Part shown: positions 37,131 to 48,641 of the stretch, piece by piece | How positions within the stretch are numbered: position 1 is the first letter of the stretch | How the letters are laid out: each line of letters starts with the position of its first letter | DNA from: Stomorhina lunata | Taxonomy: Eukaryota > Arthropoda > Insecta > Diptera > Rhiniidae | Length of the DNA: 64,000 nucleotides | Assembly: GCA_933228675.1 (NCBI GenBank) | Contig: OW121742.1 | Coordinates: 125,031,983 to 125,095,982, forward strand | Direction of reading: 5' to 3' | Notes under the pieces: model-generated | The model's input: only the letters and a program-made list of their open reading frames with translations | What the model was told of the DNA's origin: nothing | Databases searched by the model: none | Made by a program: the position numbers and the translations under genes

Positions 37131-39316
37131 AGGGACATTAGGGATGTTTAAAATTATAATAAATATATTTAATCATAGGCTAGAACAAAAGCTTGATCAC
37201 ATTTAAGTCTCAGACATAGAATAAGCCTTAGCTCGAAAGTTAAAGCATAATCTGAGAGTTAGCTGTTAACTGTTTGGGATTCACTGTTTTGAAAACTTAA
37301 ATTGAATTTGAACTTTGTATATCGCCAGGGGTAAGCGAGTTTAAGTGAGAATAGATTTTTTTCAATATTTTTCTATATACATTTTGATATTAAAGTTTTT
37401 CTAGAGATTTTATTTATTGTTTTTCTTGTTTTTTGTTTCCCACTATTTTATAGTTTTCATTTAACAATTAGTTCTATCGGTGGCTCTGACTTGTTCAAAG
37501 CCAAACCGCCAATGTAAATGTCTGTGGTTAGGATTTTATTCATTAGGAAAAAAAGTTAGAAAAACAAAAAAAAAACTAAAACGTATTTAGACGTTGTTTT
37601 GGCGTGACCCACATTGGAACTTAAATAATAGCAATAAAATGAAAAACAAAAACGAAAAAAGCAAGAAAACTTGAGAAATACAAAGAAAAATTACAGCAAT
37701 AATCAGACGTTTAAATAAAAATTACCCACAAAAGGAGGTAACGGACAATGAAAATCACCACAAAATCCTAAAAGAACTTAAAAAGAGGAAAATATAAACT
37801 ACTAAGAGAACTAAAAAGGATATACAATGTATGAGGCATAAGGACCTTTGAAACAAGTGATACATTTTAAGAGAAAAAGGTTTAGATTCTAAATGAAAAT
37901 GAACTTAAACAATTGATGTTTAAAGCAATTTTGATGATAAAGCAATAAATGTTTAAGAACGAGTAGAACCAAAAGTCATTCAAGCAACCATTCAAGCATA
38001 CAAACGAACATGCATGAGCATGTCATAGCTATGTTAAAAAAATACTTACACTCATTTCTTTACACATGAACTATTTATGGTCAAAGGCTTTTGAAGTATA
38101 ATTTATTTCAATGAGTTTATTTAGAAAAACTACGAGTATTTGCACAAAAAAATAGAAAAAAAAATACTCATACTCGTATTTGTAAAAAAATAGAAAATAG
38201 TAAAAAAAAAAATATAGTTTATAAATTGTAGAAGTGGCTCTGAATGTCATTGTAAAAGTCAATATAATTTTTCAATTACTTACCAACAAGATTTTGAAGG
38301 TTACAATAACAAAAATCCTATACATTAGCTCTCAGGAAAAAAGAGGGTCCTTTTAACAAAACAAAAAAAAACTTACTTTTACAATTACTTGCGTCAACAA
38401 AACGATAAATGAAAATGTTATTTTAGGAAAAAAAACCTTAACATTCATACATTCCCATTTCATTTTCTTTTCTTTTCATCACACATTTTGGACCACAGAT
38501 TAAATTGCTCTAGATTTGACTTGACTTGTGACTTCACTTGGTGACGGGTGATTCTTGGTTTTATTGTGACCATAAAGATTTTAGCAGTTACTGGTTTTAC
38601 TCTTATTGCTACATTTGCTAAAATTGTTGTTGCAAAAAAATACATAGACGAAAACGGACTGAAGACATACACCAACAAAATAACCCTCTGGTATTTGTTG
38701 ATTTTTAAAATCTTGTTCTTTTTTTCTTGTAGTTTTTATAACTGGAAGGGAAAAACATATAAACTAACAATGAATTACAGTTAAAACTACTAAACTTACA
38801 CTATCAGTTACATTTAAAGCCTGAGGTAGCACGAGCATAAATACCGTAAGGGGGACATTGTGTCAAATACTAATGCAAGTTTTAATATATAGAAGAGTTA
38901 TTAATGAAAGGTCTCATGTCGCAATTTGTTTTTGTGATTTCTTAACAAAAAAGTAGAACTAATAACGATTAGTAATATAAAATAGGCATCTTATCACTGT
39001 TTATCAGACGAAATCTTAGATATTTTAGAAATATATTTATAGCATACTTTTAGGATTATCTAAATCATTTTTAATATAACTCAATTTTATACTTATTTGT
39101 CAAAAGCTGCTCAATAGTGAAAGAATTTGATTTAAACTTTTGTTTTTATAACGAAAGGACATATTTTAATATAAATTTTTATTAAATTTTTTGAAACAGA
39201 AATAATTTTGAACACCCCTAAAGTATGCTACAAAATATTTGGTAAAAAGTCTGTGTTTTCTATCGATATTAAATACATTAGTTTGGCATGAGAGCACACA
39301 GACAAGAGAAAACTAT
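37131..39316. other. AT-rich spacer with two dispersed-motif copies
   Basis: No gene is recognised. Copies of the dispersed motif are at about 39042 (GCATACTTTTAGGA) and 39217 (CCCCTAAAGTATGCT). Poly-A runs and overlapping short frames at 38.1-38.8 kb show no domain. Confidence 0.5.
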
Positions 39317-41655
39317 TTTTATCACAAATTTTTATAAAAATTTTTTCTTTAGAATTTTTTTATCAACAATTTTTCTATGGAAAATTTTTGCTATCAAAAA
39401 TTTTTCTATACTAAATTTTTTTTATCAAAAACTTTTCTATAAAAAATCCAAAATTTTTTTAGAAAAGAATTTTTATCGAAAAATTTTCTCAAAAAAAATT
39501 TTTCGAATTTTTCCATAAACATTTTTTTTCAAAAATTTTTCTATAGAAAAATTTCTTTTTAAAAAATTTTTCTATACAAAAATTTCTTTTTTAAAAATTT
39601 TTCTATAGAATATTTTTATCAAAAATTTTTCCATAAAAATGTTTGTATAGAAAATTGTTTTATTAAAAATTTTTGTATCAAAAATTTTTCTACAGAAAAT
39701 TTTTTTTATCAAAAATTTTTCTATAATATAATTTTTGATAAAAATTTGTTTTGTATCAAAAATTTTTCTCCAAAAAAAATTTTTTTATCAAAAATTTTTC
39801 TATAATATAATTTTTGATAAAAAATATTTTTTTCTTTATTAAAAACTTTTGAATAGAAAATCTTTTTATAAAAAATTTTTATATAGAAAATTTTTTATCA
39901 AAAAAAAAATCAATAGAATTTTTTTTTCAAACATTTTTCTATTTATCTATTCATTTATCTTTTATCAAAAAGTTATTCAAAGAAAATTTTTATATCAAAC
40001 ATTTTTCTATAGAAAATTCTTTTATCAAAAATATTTCTACAGAAAATTTTTTTAATCAAAATTTTTTTTTAGAAAAATTTTCTATAGAAAATCAAAAAAA
40101 AAATTATTCTATACAAATTTTTTTTATCAAAAATTTTTCTATAGAAAATTTTTTTTATCAAAAATTCCTCCATAAAAAATTTTTTTAACAAAAAGTTTTT
40201 TATAGAAAATTTTTTTTAGCGTTTTAAGTTTTTTATAAGATTTTTAAGCTTTTTATAGAAAATTCTTTTATCAAAAATTTTTTTATAGAAAAATATTTTT
40301 ATCGAAAATTTTTCTTTAGAAATAATTTTTATAGAAATTTTTTTTTTGGGGAAAATTTGTTTAGAAAATGTTTCTATAGAAAAATACTTTTAACGAAAAT
40401 TTTTCTTTAGAAAAAATTTTAGTCGAAAAATTCTTTATAGAAAATATTTTTTATCAAAAATATTTCTGTAGAAATTCTTTTTTATCAGTAATTTTTCTAT
40501 AGAAAATTGTTTATCAAAAATTTATTCATAGAACATTTTTTAATAAAAAATTTTTCTATAGAAATTTTTTTTATTAAAAATTTTTCTATAGAAAATTTTT
40601 TTATTAAAAATTTTTCTATAGAAAATTTTTTTATTAAAAATTTTTCTATAGAAAATTTTTTATCAAAAATTTTTCTATAGAAATTTTTTAAATTAAATTT
40701 TTTTTATCAAAAATTTTCCAAAAAATTTTTTTTTCTTCAATTTTTCTATAGAAGATTTTCTATCCAAATTTTTTTTTATCACAAATATATAATTTCTGTA
40801 GAAAATTTTTTGATTAAAAATTTTTCTGTACAAAATTCTTTTTATCAAAAATTTTTCTATAGAAATTTTTTTATCACAAATTTTTCTATCAAATTTTTTT
40901 TTATCACAAATAGAATTTTTTCTGCAGAAAATTTTTTTGATTAAAAATTTTTCTGTAGAAAATTTTGTTATCAAAAATTTTTCTATAGAAATTTTTTTAT
41001 CACAAATTTTGTTGTCGATAATTTTTTATCAAACATTTTTTTTATTAAAAATTTTTCTATAGAAAATTTTTTTTAACAAAAATTTTTTTAGAAAATTTTT
41101 CTATAGAAAATTTTTTTATCAAAAATATTTCGATAGAAAATTTTTTTATCAAAAATTTTTTGAAAATTTTTCTATAGAAAAATATTTTATCGAAAATTTT
41201 TTTATCAAAAAAATTTCTGTGTAAACTTTTTTTATCCATAATTTTTCTATAGAAAAATTTTTTTATTAAAAATTTTTCTATAGAAATTTTTTTCTCAAAA
41301 GTTTTTCTATAGAAATTTTTTTCTCAAAAGTTTTTCCTGTGAAAAGTTTTTTTTATCTAAAAAATTGTTTCTATAGAAAATTTTAGGAAAATTTTTTATC
41401 CAAAATTTTTCTTTAGAAATTTTTTTTATCAAAAACTTTTCTATAAAAAATTTTTTTATCAAAAACTTTCTAGAAAATTTTTCTATAGAAAAATTTTATC
41501 AATTTTTATCAAAAATTTTTCTATAGCAAATTTTTTTTTTAATTTTTCGATGGTAAAAATTATTTTTATCGAAAAATTTTGCAAAACAAATATTTCAAAA
41601 AAAATTTTCTATAGTAAAATTTTTGATAGAAATATTTTTCTATACAAAAAGTGAC
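39317..41655 (+). repeat. 31-bp palindrome-core satellite, AT-only subfamily, forward, degenerate
   Basis: Units retain TTTTCTATAGAAAA, but the linker is A/T (TTTTTTATCAAAAAT). Spacing is mostly 28-32 bp with many indels, so this is an older, more diverged block. Short frames with YRKIF-type repeats on both strands are by-products of the repeat. Confidence 0.9.
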
Positions 41656-43272
41656 TAAGGGCCTTTTAAGAAAAACTTGTTTGTTTTTAATTTAAATTCA
41701 ATGAACTCTTCCTTTATATTAAGGATAACAAAAGAAATTTAAAGTAGTTTTTTTCAGCTCAAGGATCTAAAGCTTATGGATCTAAAGTTTATCATCATTT
41801 TCATAAAATGTAATACAAGAATTTTGAGCATAACCTTTTTAAGCAAAAATAACCCAAAGTCGAGAAGAAATTTTTATAAATTTTTACAAAATTTTTAAAA
41901 TTTGTTGTAGTAAATTTGTCAAATCACGAAAGAGAATTATAAAAAATTTTGTAAAAATTTATAAAAATTTCTTGCGGGCATAGCCCGTCATTATCAGATT
42001 TGCAGCAGAAAATATCTTATAAAACTTTTCATTTAATATATTTTGTATTATGGTTAGTACCTTATTAAAAACCTTAATTTTGTGCATATAATTTGCAAAA
42101 CTTTTAATCATTTGAGCAAAATGTCATCTACAGTTTTGAGATAAAAGAAAACTTATATATTTAATTTAAAAGTTTAATTTGCCATAAATACGTTTTAAAC
42201 ATGTGTAAAGTTTATTAAATTAAGTATAAGAAAAAAAAAAACTTAAAACAACAGGAGTAGCATAAATGTTAAACAACCTGATTTTCTTACTTATATTTTC
42301 CAGGAAAAATCGAGAAGAAAAAACTTGTAAAGTAAACTTATTTAATCTTACGAGAAACTTTTAAAAGTGTATTCACAGTATAAGAAAATTACAGGAAATT
42401 GAAATGATATTTAAAGAAATATTTACAAGAAAAATATTAGATTTTAAAGGAAGAAAATAAAGTTAAGAAATTTAAAAGAATTAAGCTTTCAAAGCAGCTT
42501 TAAATTATTACTTTGACTTTCTCTCCCTGCTTAGTTGCTGCTGCTTATTACAAACCCTCTTTTAATTTAGACCAAAATCCCCCAAAAACCCACACTAATT
42601 TAAAAGAGAATTATTACATATTCTCACCTCTTTCATAAAATAGCCAGGATTTCCAGCTTATTACAATTACAATTACTTTTCTTCTCATTTTGTTAAACAT
42701 TTCCAAAAAAAACCAAAAAGTCATTTCCTCAACGACCTCCTGCAGTGCAACCAACCAGAGATTGTGTTAAATTTACTTCCTTAACTTTTTGGTGACTTAA
42801 AATTCAAACTCAAACTCTCACTTCCCAAATGGAAAAAAATTTCAAAGAAAAAATTCAAACAGAAAATGAAAGCAAATAATAAAGTCTTGGGCAAATACTG
42901 GTACGAGTATAGTTAAGTTACATGAAGTCAAAATTTAAAGTCAACAAATGAAATTTAGATGTTAGAGCTTTAAAAATTAACAACAACTGACAAAATGTAA
43001 TTAAAATTAAAAAAAAAAAAATTCCTGAAAGCTTCTTAAATAATAATAAACGAAACAGAACAAATGCCTTTGTGGCATTAACTTTTCATGTATTCTGGGC
43101 AAATTTACAGAGACATACAAGCAGATTCATACACTAGAAAGTGGGGGTAGGGATTTAGGGCCTTAACAAAAGGGGCCGTTTAATAGAAAATAGTTTATTA
43201 ACTAAAATTACAGAGTTCTTAATACATAAACATACTGAAGGGCGATAGTCGGTAAATCGACTTAGGAACATA
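41656..43272. other. AT-rich spacer containing a perfect inverted repeat
   Basis: No gene is recognised. The main feature is the inverted repeat at 41866-41972. At about 43238-43260 the words ATAGTCGGTAAATCGACTTAG weakly recall the 3' part of the Helitron-class element at 49.7 kb; too short to call. Confidence 0.5.
41866..41972. repeat. 31-bp perfect inverted repeat with a 45-bp centre
   Basis: The left arm, 41866-41896, begins AGAAATTTTTATAAATTTTT. The right arm, 41942-41972, is its exact reverse complement and ends AAAATTTCT. The arms could form a long stem. It may be a small foldback element or the remains of a MITE; no flanking target duplication was identified. Confidence 0.85.
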
Positions 43273-45125
43273 CAAAATTTTTTATAGAAATTTTTTTATC
43301 GAAAATTTTTCTATAGAAAAATTTTTTTATCGAAAATTTTTCTATAGAAAAATTTTTTTATCGAAAATTTTTCTATAGAAAAATTTTTTTATCGAAAATT
43401 TTTCTATAGAAAAATTTTTTTATCGAAAATTTTTCTATAGAAAAATTTTTTTATCGAAAATTTTTCTATAGAAAAATTTTTTTATCGAAAATTTTTCTAT
43501 AAAATATTTTTTCTTAAAAAAATTTTCTGAAGAAAAATTTTTTTATAGAAAAATTTTTTTTATCGAAAATTTTTCTATAGAAAAATTTTTTAAGGAAAAT
43601 TTTTCTATGTTTTGTATCGAAAATTTTTCTATAGAAAAATTTTTTTATCGAAAATTTTTCTGTAGAAAAATGGTTTTATTAAGAACATTTTTTATCGAAA
43701 ATTTTTTATCGAAAATTTTTCTAAAGAAAAATTTTTTGTCGAAAATTTTTCTAAAGAAAAATTTTTTGTCGAAAATTTTTCTAAAGAAAAATTTTTTGTC
43801 GAAAATTTTTCTAAAGAAAAATTTTTTGTCGAAAATTTTTCTAAAGAAAAATTTTTTGTCGAAAATTTTTCTAAAGAAAAATTTTTTGTCGAAAATTTTT
43901 CTAAAGAAAAATTTTTTGTCGAAAATTTTTCTATAGAAAAATTTTTTTATCGAAAATTTTTCTATAGAAAAATATTTTATCGAAAATTTTTCTATAGAAA
44001 AATTTTTTTTATCGAAAATTTTTCTATAGAAAAATTTTTTTATCGAAAATTTTTTTATAGAAAAATTTTTTTATCGAAAATTTTTCTATAGAAAAATTTT
44101 TTTATCGAAAATTTTTGTATAGAAAAATTTTTTTATCGATAATTTTTGTATAGAAAAATTTTTTTATCGAAAATTTTTCTATAGAAAAATTTTTTTATCG
44201 AAAATTTTTGTATAGAAAAATTTTTCTATCGAAAATGTTTCTATAGAAAAATTTTTCTATCGAAAATTTTTCTTTAGAAACATTTTTCTATCGAAAATTT
44301 TTCTACAGAAAAATTTTTTAATTGAAAATTTTTCTACAGAAAAATATTTTAATTGAAAATTTTTCTATAGAAAAATTTTTTAATTGAAAATTTTTCTATA
44401 GAAAAATTTTTTAATTGAAAATTTTTCTATAGAAAAATTTTTTAATTGAAAATTTTTCTATAGAAAAATTTTTTAATTGAAAATTTTTCTATAGAAAAAT
44501 TTTTTAATTGAAAATTTTTCTATAGAAAAATTATTTAATTGAAAATTTTTCTATAGAAAAATTTTTTTAGTGAAAATTTTTCTATTTTTATTTTTTGAGA
44601 AAAATTTTTTGTTAAAATTTTTCTATAGAAAAATTTTTTTATTAAAAATTTTTCGATAAAAAAAAGTTTTCTTAAAAAATGTTTTCTAAAAAAAAATTTT
44701 CAATAAAAATATTTTTCTATTGAAAAATCTTCGATTTAAAAATTTTTCTAGAGAAAAATTTTCTAAGTTTTCTAAAATATCTACAGACAAATTTTCGATA
44801 AAATAATGTTTCTATAGAAACATTTATTTATCAAAATTTTTTATATAGAAAACATTTTTTTATCGAAAATTGTTCTTTAGAAAAATTTTTTTATGGAAAA
44901 ACTTTTTTGTCGAAAATTTTTCTATAGAAAATTTTTTTTCGAAAATTTTTATGTGGAAAAATTTTTTTATCAAAAAATTTTCTAAGAAAAATTTTTCTAG
45001 GGAATTTTTTTTTTTCTAGTGAAAAAAATTTTTTCTAAGATAAATTTTTCTAGTGAAAAATTTTTTATCTAAAATTTTTCTATAGAAAAAATGTTTTATC
45101 GAAAATTTTATACCGAAAGATATTT
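43273..45125 (+). repeat. 31-bp palindrome-core satellite, AT-only subfamily with TATCG, forward
   Basis: Homogeneous units have TTTTCTATAGAAAA and linker ATTTTTTTATCGAAAAT at an exact 31-bp step in the left part. Sub-blocks differ: a 30-bp CTAAAG version at 43710-43930, and a TTAATTGAAAA version at 44320-44560. The right third is degenerate. Aligned without gaps to the GC-linker unit of 18 kb, about 23 of 31 positions match, including CTATAGAAAA and TATCG. Confidence 0.95.
43710..43930 (+). repeat. 30-bp CTAAAG variant block
   Basis: Seven to eight consecutive identical units have a 30-bp step (two per 60 bases). The palindrome centre is changed to CTAAAG and the linker to TTTTTTGTCGAAAA. 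The frame of 109 codons with repeated FLSKIFLKKN strings is a by-product of the unit being a multiple of 3. Confidence 0.9.
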
Positions 45126-45150
45126 TTCTTCATTTTAGGCTTCTGGTGGT

Positions 45151-45781
45151 ATATATCTGTGGCAATATGGAAGAATAGCTTAAGTCGAAAATTTAAGTTT
45201 TGAGATATTATCAATTTTGTGTAATTTTTCTTCTGCTTGATTTCTGTGAAAAATTTATGAATTAATATATTGGTAACATGTTTATTAGTAAAGAAGGATG
45301 AATATTTAAAAAATATATTGTTAAATTCAAAAGATTTCGCGTTTTTTCTACGTAAGCTCTTTTTCGAAACTGAAATTTGCCTTGAACTGGACCTTAAGTA
45401 ATTTCAAGCGGTTCTCTTTAAATCAAAAGTATATATTGTGTAGTTTTATGTAAATATAAGTTGCTTGAAAATAATGATTTTATTTTTTAAGGTCAACATT
45501 TATACAGCTTAAATGAACTTAAGCGAAATTGTTTAAATGACGTAAGAAAAATATGAATATGTACAAAAAAATATGTGTACATAAGTTGTTTTGATCAATT
45601 TATTATTGATTCAAAACACTTAAGCTAAAAAGTAAACGTACATAAAATTAACAAAAACTCGAATTTTTTAATACGGACTAAGCTCATTTAAGCGCCTTGG
45701 CTTCTGTAATGCAATAAACGCCTTAACTCAACTCTCTCTTATGTCGACTTAAGCTACTCTTCCATATTGCCACAGATATAT
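45151..45781. mobile_element. 631-bp MITE-like element with 38-bp terminal inverted repeats
   Basis: The left end, 45151-45188, contains CTGTGGCAATATGGAAG and ends CTTAAGTCGA. The right end, 45744-45781, is its reverse complement with one mismatch in 38. The interior is AT-rich with no open frame that could encode a transposase, so it looks like a non-autonomous DNA transposon. Both ends lie in TATATA sequence, which fits a TA target duplication but prevents an exact call. I cannot assign the family. Confidence 0.8.
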
Positions 45782-46758
45782 ATATAAGAACTATATTTCC
45801 GAGTCATACGAACTATATTTCCGAGTCATAAATATCAACATAAGACCTGTATAAACTACTATACCCAACTAAAAGGTTTACGAAACAAAAAGTACGTAAT
45901 ATTTTGTAAAAGTACGTAATATTTTGTAAAAATGAAGGCCTTGTAAAAGGCCTTTAATAAGAACTCTTTTCCTGCTTCTAAAAATTTAAACTAAAGCAAA
46001 CAATAGTCACTTACACTGACTTAGTTAAATACACACTGACTTACTGGCACACTGACACTTACTTAGAGCGTCAGAGGTGAAAAAGTTTAAAAACATTTAA
46101 CCTCACAATTGTGTGATTTCATTGCTTTTTTTACTTTGCCAAATAAGTTACAGAATCTTGTTCAAATTTATTACATTTAATTTACACACAAAAAATACAG
46201 GGAAAAAAACTTATGACAAAAGTTTTCATTTTACTGGAACCAAAACACAAAAAAACAGAAAAAACTTTACAAAGTGTGAAAAAATTTTGTGTTCAAAAGT
46301 AAAAAGTCTTGCCAAAGTAATGAAATGTTCTGAAATAAATATATGTTGTATTGGATATAATGAAAGCCTTATGTTTTAAAACTTTTTTTTAAGTATGAGA
46401 ATGTTTCTTTGCTTTTCGATTCTTTTGACAGTTGTAATTTATCTGCTATAGGTTTTTTGCCTCAGCTTGTCATTAGCTTCATTTCCGTTTTGACTCATTC
46501 CTTTATACTCGTATATAAATAAGTTCTGTTTCATTTCATTAAAGAAGTGCCTTTGAAAAAAAAGGAAAACGTGTTTGTAGTTTTCAATGCATAATTTAGT
46601 TTTCGACCAAGTGTCCAGAGAATTGCTAATTTGAATGACAGGAAAGAAACGCCAAGCCAGTGAGAGTGTTTTGGGATTATGATTTATGTTTGGGAATTTG
46701 ATTAAAAGTTCATAGAAAAGTAGCAGAATTTCAGCTTAAAATTGCTCAAGAAACTATT
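45782..46758. other. Spacer with two short direct repeats
   Basis: A 22-bp tandem pair (GAACTATATTTCCGAGTCAT) lies at 45788-45830. A 20-bp pair (AGTACGTAATATTTTGTAAA) lies at 45891-45930. The 88-codon plus frame at 46113-46379 has no recognisable domain. No gene is called. Confidence 0.55.
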
Positions 46759-47460
46759 ATGGTCCTTCGAACCGGATTCTCTTAAACCGGATCTCTTTAT
46801 GGAGTTTTTTATATATCAACACTTCTTCCTTTCGGAGTTGCTTTTCACTTCTCTCGGTTTATATCGAGCTTCCTCAGAGATCGGACTATAAGAGTTGTTA
46901 TATACATATTGTCAAGAATCCGCCCCATGTGCAAAGTTAAGAAGTGAACTTAATTATTCCCCTAGTTTTCTAGAATGTTTCTGTTGGTGTAGTTGTTGTT
47001 CTGTTTGTGTCTATTAGCAGAACAACATTATTCTCTTAATGTTTTGCTATAAGAGTAGAGCAACATTTTTCTCTTTATCTACACTCCCTCTCTCTCCGTT
47101 GCTGTTAACTTCAGATATTCCATTTGTGAAACATATGTGCGAGTGTGTTCTTGATCATGTGAGAATGTATTGGCAGCTCTTTCTTTACATCTGCAGAAAA
47201 TTATAGAAACTCTCTTCTCTACTATAAAAGGCTGACGAACTGATATCGTTGCAGAGTTTTAATTGAGACGCGTATAAGAGAAAAAGAAAAAGTGAGTCTA
47301 AGAATATTTGTAAAGCAATTTTGTGAAGTGTGTTTAAGTGATAAACTCTAAAGTGTTCAAATTTTGTTTTCGGTTGTTTGCAAAAAGAATTCCTTCCAAG
47401 TTTTTGAAGAAAAACCGTAACAATATATAATAAATTCCTTTTATTACTGCTACAAACATA
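46759..47460 (+). other. LTR-like or promoter-like stretch (possible degenerate LTR element)
   Basis: The text ATGGTCCTTCGAACCGGATT at about 46759 recurs, one base different, at 48619. It begins TGG inside, as retroelement primer-binding sites do. Between them, a region starting TGTT at about 46983 contains TATAAAAGGC at 47223, an initiator-like GCAGAGTTT about 30 bp later, an ATAAATT polyadenylation-like word near 47430, and ends GCTACA at about 47453. This resembles a solo LTR of about 470 bp, but no target duplication was found. An ordinary promoter is the alternative. Confidence 0.25.
47223..47260 (+). promoter_or_regulatory. Candidate core promoter (TATAAAAG plus initiator-like site)
   Basis: TATAAAAG starts at 47223. 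A GCAGAGTTTT initiator-like sequence lies at about 47251, close to the expected 30-bp spacing. Whether it belongs to a retroelement LTR or to a gene cannot be told from sequence; no clear downstream coding exon was seen. Confidence 0.3.
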
Positions 47461-47512
47461 AAGCCCCAAAGTAATTTTCTATTTGATTTTACCTGCTGCT
47501 GGTGCCGTAAGT

Positions 47513-47656
47513 TCATTCCATATCTTTAAGGCAATAGTTTTCGGCGTCATGTATAACTTGGACAGCCTCATCTTCGGCTTCTCTTCTTCTAGTTGTTTTC
47601 GAATTAGAGTAAAAGCGGTATTGTCTCTTTTTTATGGGACTTTTCAAAACGACCAT
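47513..47656 (-). CDS. Unrecognised 47-codon open frame, doubtful
   Basis: On the minus strand an ATG at 47656 opens 47 codons to a TGA at 47513. The product is highly charged, with a central RRREAEDEAVQ segment, and unlike the AT-driven strings elsewhere. The open frame extends a little upstream of the ATG without a stop. It lies among transposon debris and could be a fragment of a retroelement gag-like region or chance. No domain is recognised and no function is proposed. Confidence 0.12.
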   Translation of the reverse strand: MVVLKSPIKKRQYRFYSNSKTTRRREAEDEAVQVIHDAENYCLKDME

Positions 47657-48075
47657 ACGGCAAATCAATGTATGAAAGTGCAAAGTCTATTTATTATAGA
47701 GTCTTTGTCCTAACCCTATCCTCTCTTTTGCAATATTTGTCAATCGTATTCATTCAGCTACAGGCCAAGCTTTTAAGACATTTGAGCTAATAAGCAGAAT
47801 CACTCAATTGTCTGCTATGGCGGACAATATCGCTTTATCAGTAACAATGTGTTACTCAAATATTGATTACTGAAGCTCTTGATATTTTTTGGCATGAAAA
47901 TAAAGTTCGATGGCCGTTGGACTCAACACATATTGCAGTGTCGAAAGAAGTATTTATGTTTCTCTGCATCAACACGCCGCCGATGTATAAGAAATAAAAT
48001 TGACTTTATTGGTTGTGACAGTACTTGTCTGAGTGTAACTTCCACTTAAAATATGCACATTAACTACACTTAATC

Positions 48076-48165
48076 TTAAACTACTACTAATTCCAAGTTT
48101 TTCACAAAATATCCACTACCAGTAGCTCGTTCCTTCTTTGTACCATCAGTGTAAATCTCTATACC
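48076..48165 (-). pseudogene. RNase H-like fragment, probably from a retrotransposon
   Basis: Read on the minus strand from about 48165, the frame gives GIEIYTDGTKKERATGSGYF and then stops at 48076. The YTDGS-like start, with its Asp followed by Gly, is typical of the first strand of retroelement RNase H. A shift of one base then gives a stretch similar to ISxxLRLxxxxxVF of the same domain. It lies just downstream, on the same strand, of the reverse-transcriptase fragment at 48240-48485. The two may be one decayed LINE, or pieces of two elements. Short, frameshifted and non-functional. Confidence 0.45.
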
Positions 48166-48239
48166 CAGCGAGTTGTTATTTTCTTCTTATTCTGTTATCA
48201 TTGACTCCCATTGGAGAATAGGTCCTCAGTATTTGTCCT

Positions 48240-48485
48240 TCAGAGTGTGTGACCTATCCGCCGCCATTTCCGTTGACATATCTCTATAAAAGCAGGCATT
48301 TGGTTGGTCGCGTTCAGTAGATCCTCATTTCTTATGCGATTCGGCCACCATATATTAAGGATTTGCGACAAGCATTTGTTTGCAAAGGTTTATAGGCGTT
48401 TATCGATGGCAATTGTGCGTTTTCAAATTTCGCAACCGTGATACAAGATTGATTTGACATTCGAGTTGTATATTCGTAACTTAGT
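48240..48485 (-). pseudogene. LINE (non-LTR retrotransposon) reverse transcriptase C-terminal fragment, broken
   Basis: Minus-strand translation from about 48485 gives TKLRIYNSNVKSILYHGCE. It then continues, through a stop where Trp is normally found, to TFANKCLSQILNIWWPNR, a stretch containing RNEDLLNATNQ, and WRRIGHTL before another TGA at 48240. The order NSNVKS-LLYGCETW, cysteine-leucine-RIL, WP-NEELxxRTxQ and RRRWxWIGHxLR is well known after the polymerase domain of endonuclease-type LINEs. At least three in-frame stops and the absence of the catalytic YADD region show a dead 5'-truncated remnant. Clade is not assigned. Confidence 0.7.
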
Positions 48486-48641
48486 TGTTGTTGTTATTTG
48501 CCGAGATTTTCAAATACCGATTTCTCTAATTCATATAATTACTCCCAATCAAAACTGCATGTGTAGAAAGATAGTTTTCTATAAAGAATATGATAATTTC
48601 CTTGGCATTTGATATTCATGGTCCTTCGAACCCGATTCTAA
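48486..48641. other. Short AT-rich gap with second GGTCCTTCGAACC copy
   Basis: TTGTTGTTGTT and AT-rich sequence, ending in ATGGTCCTTCGAACCCGATT at about 48619. That is the direct-repeat partner of 46759 and abuts the Helitron-class element. Confidence 0.5.

Noticed and set aside
43238..43260. Fragment resembling the DINE-1/mini-me 3' region (GGTAAATCGACTTAG)
   Set aside because: Only about 15 bases are similar, too few to call an element.
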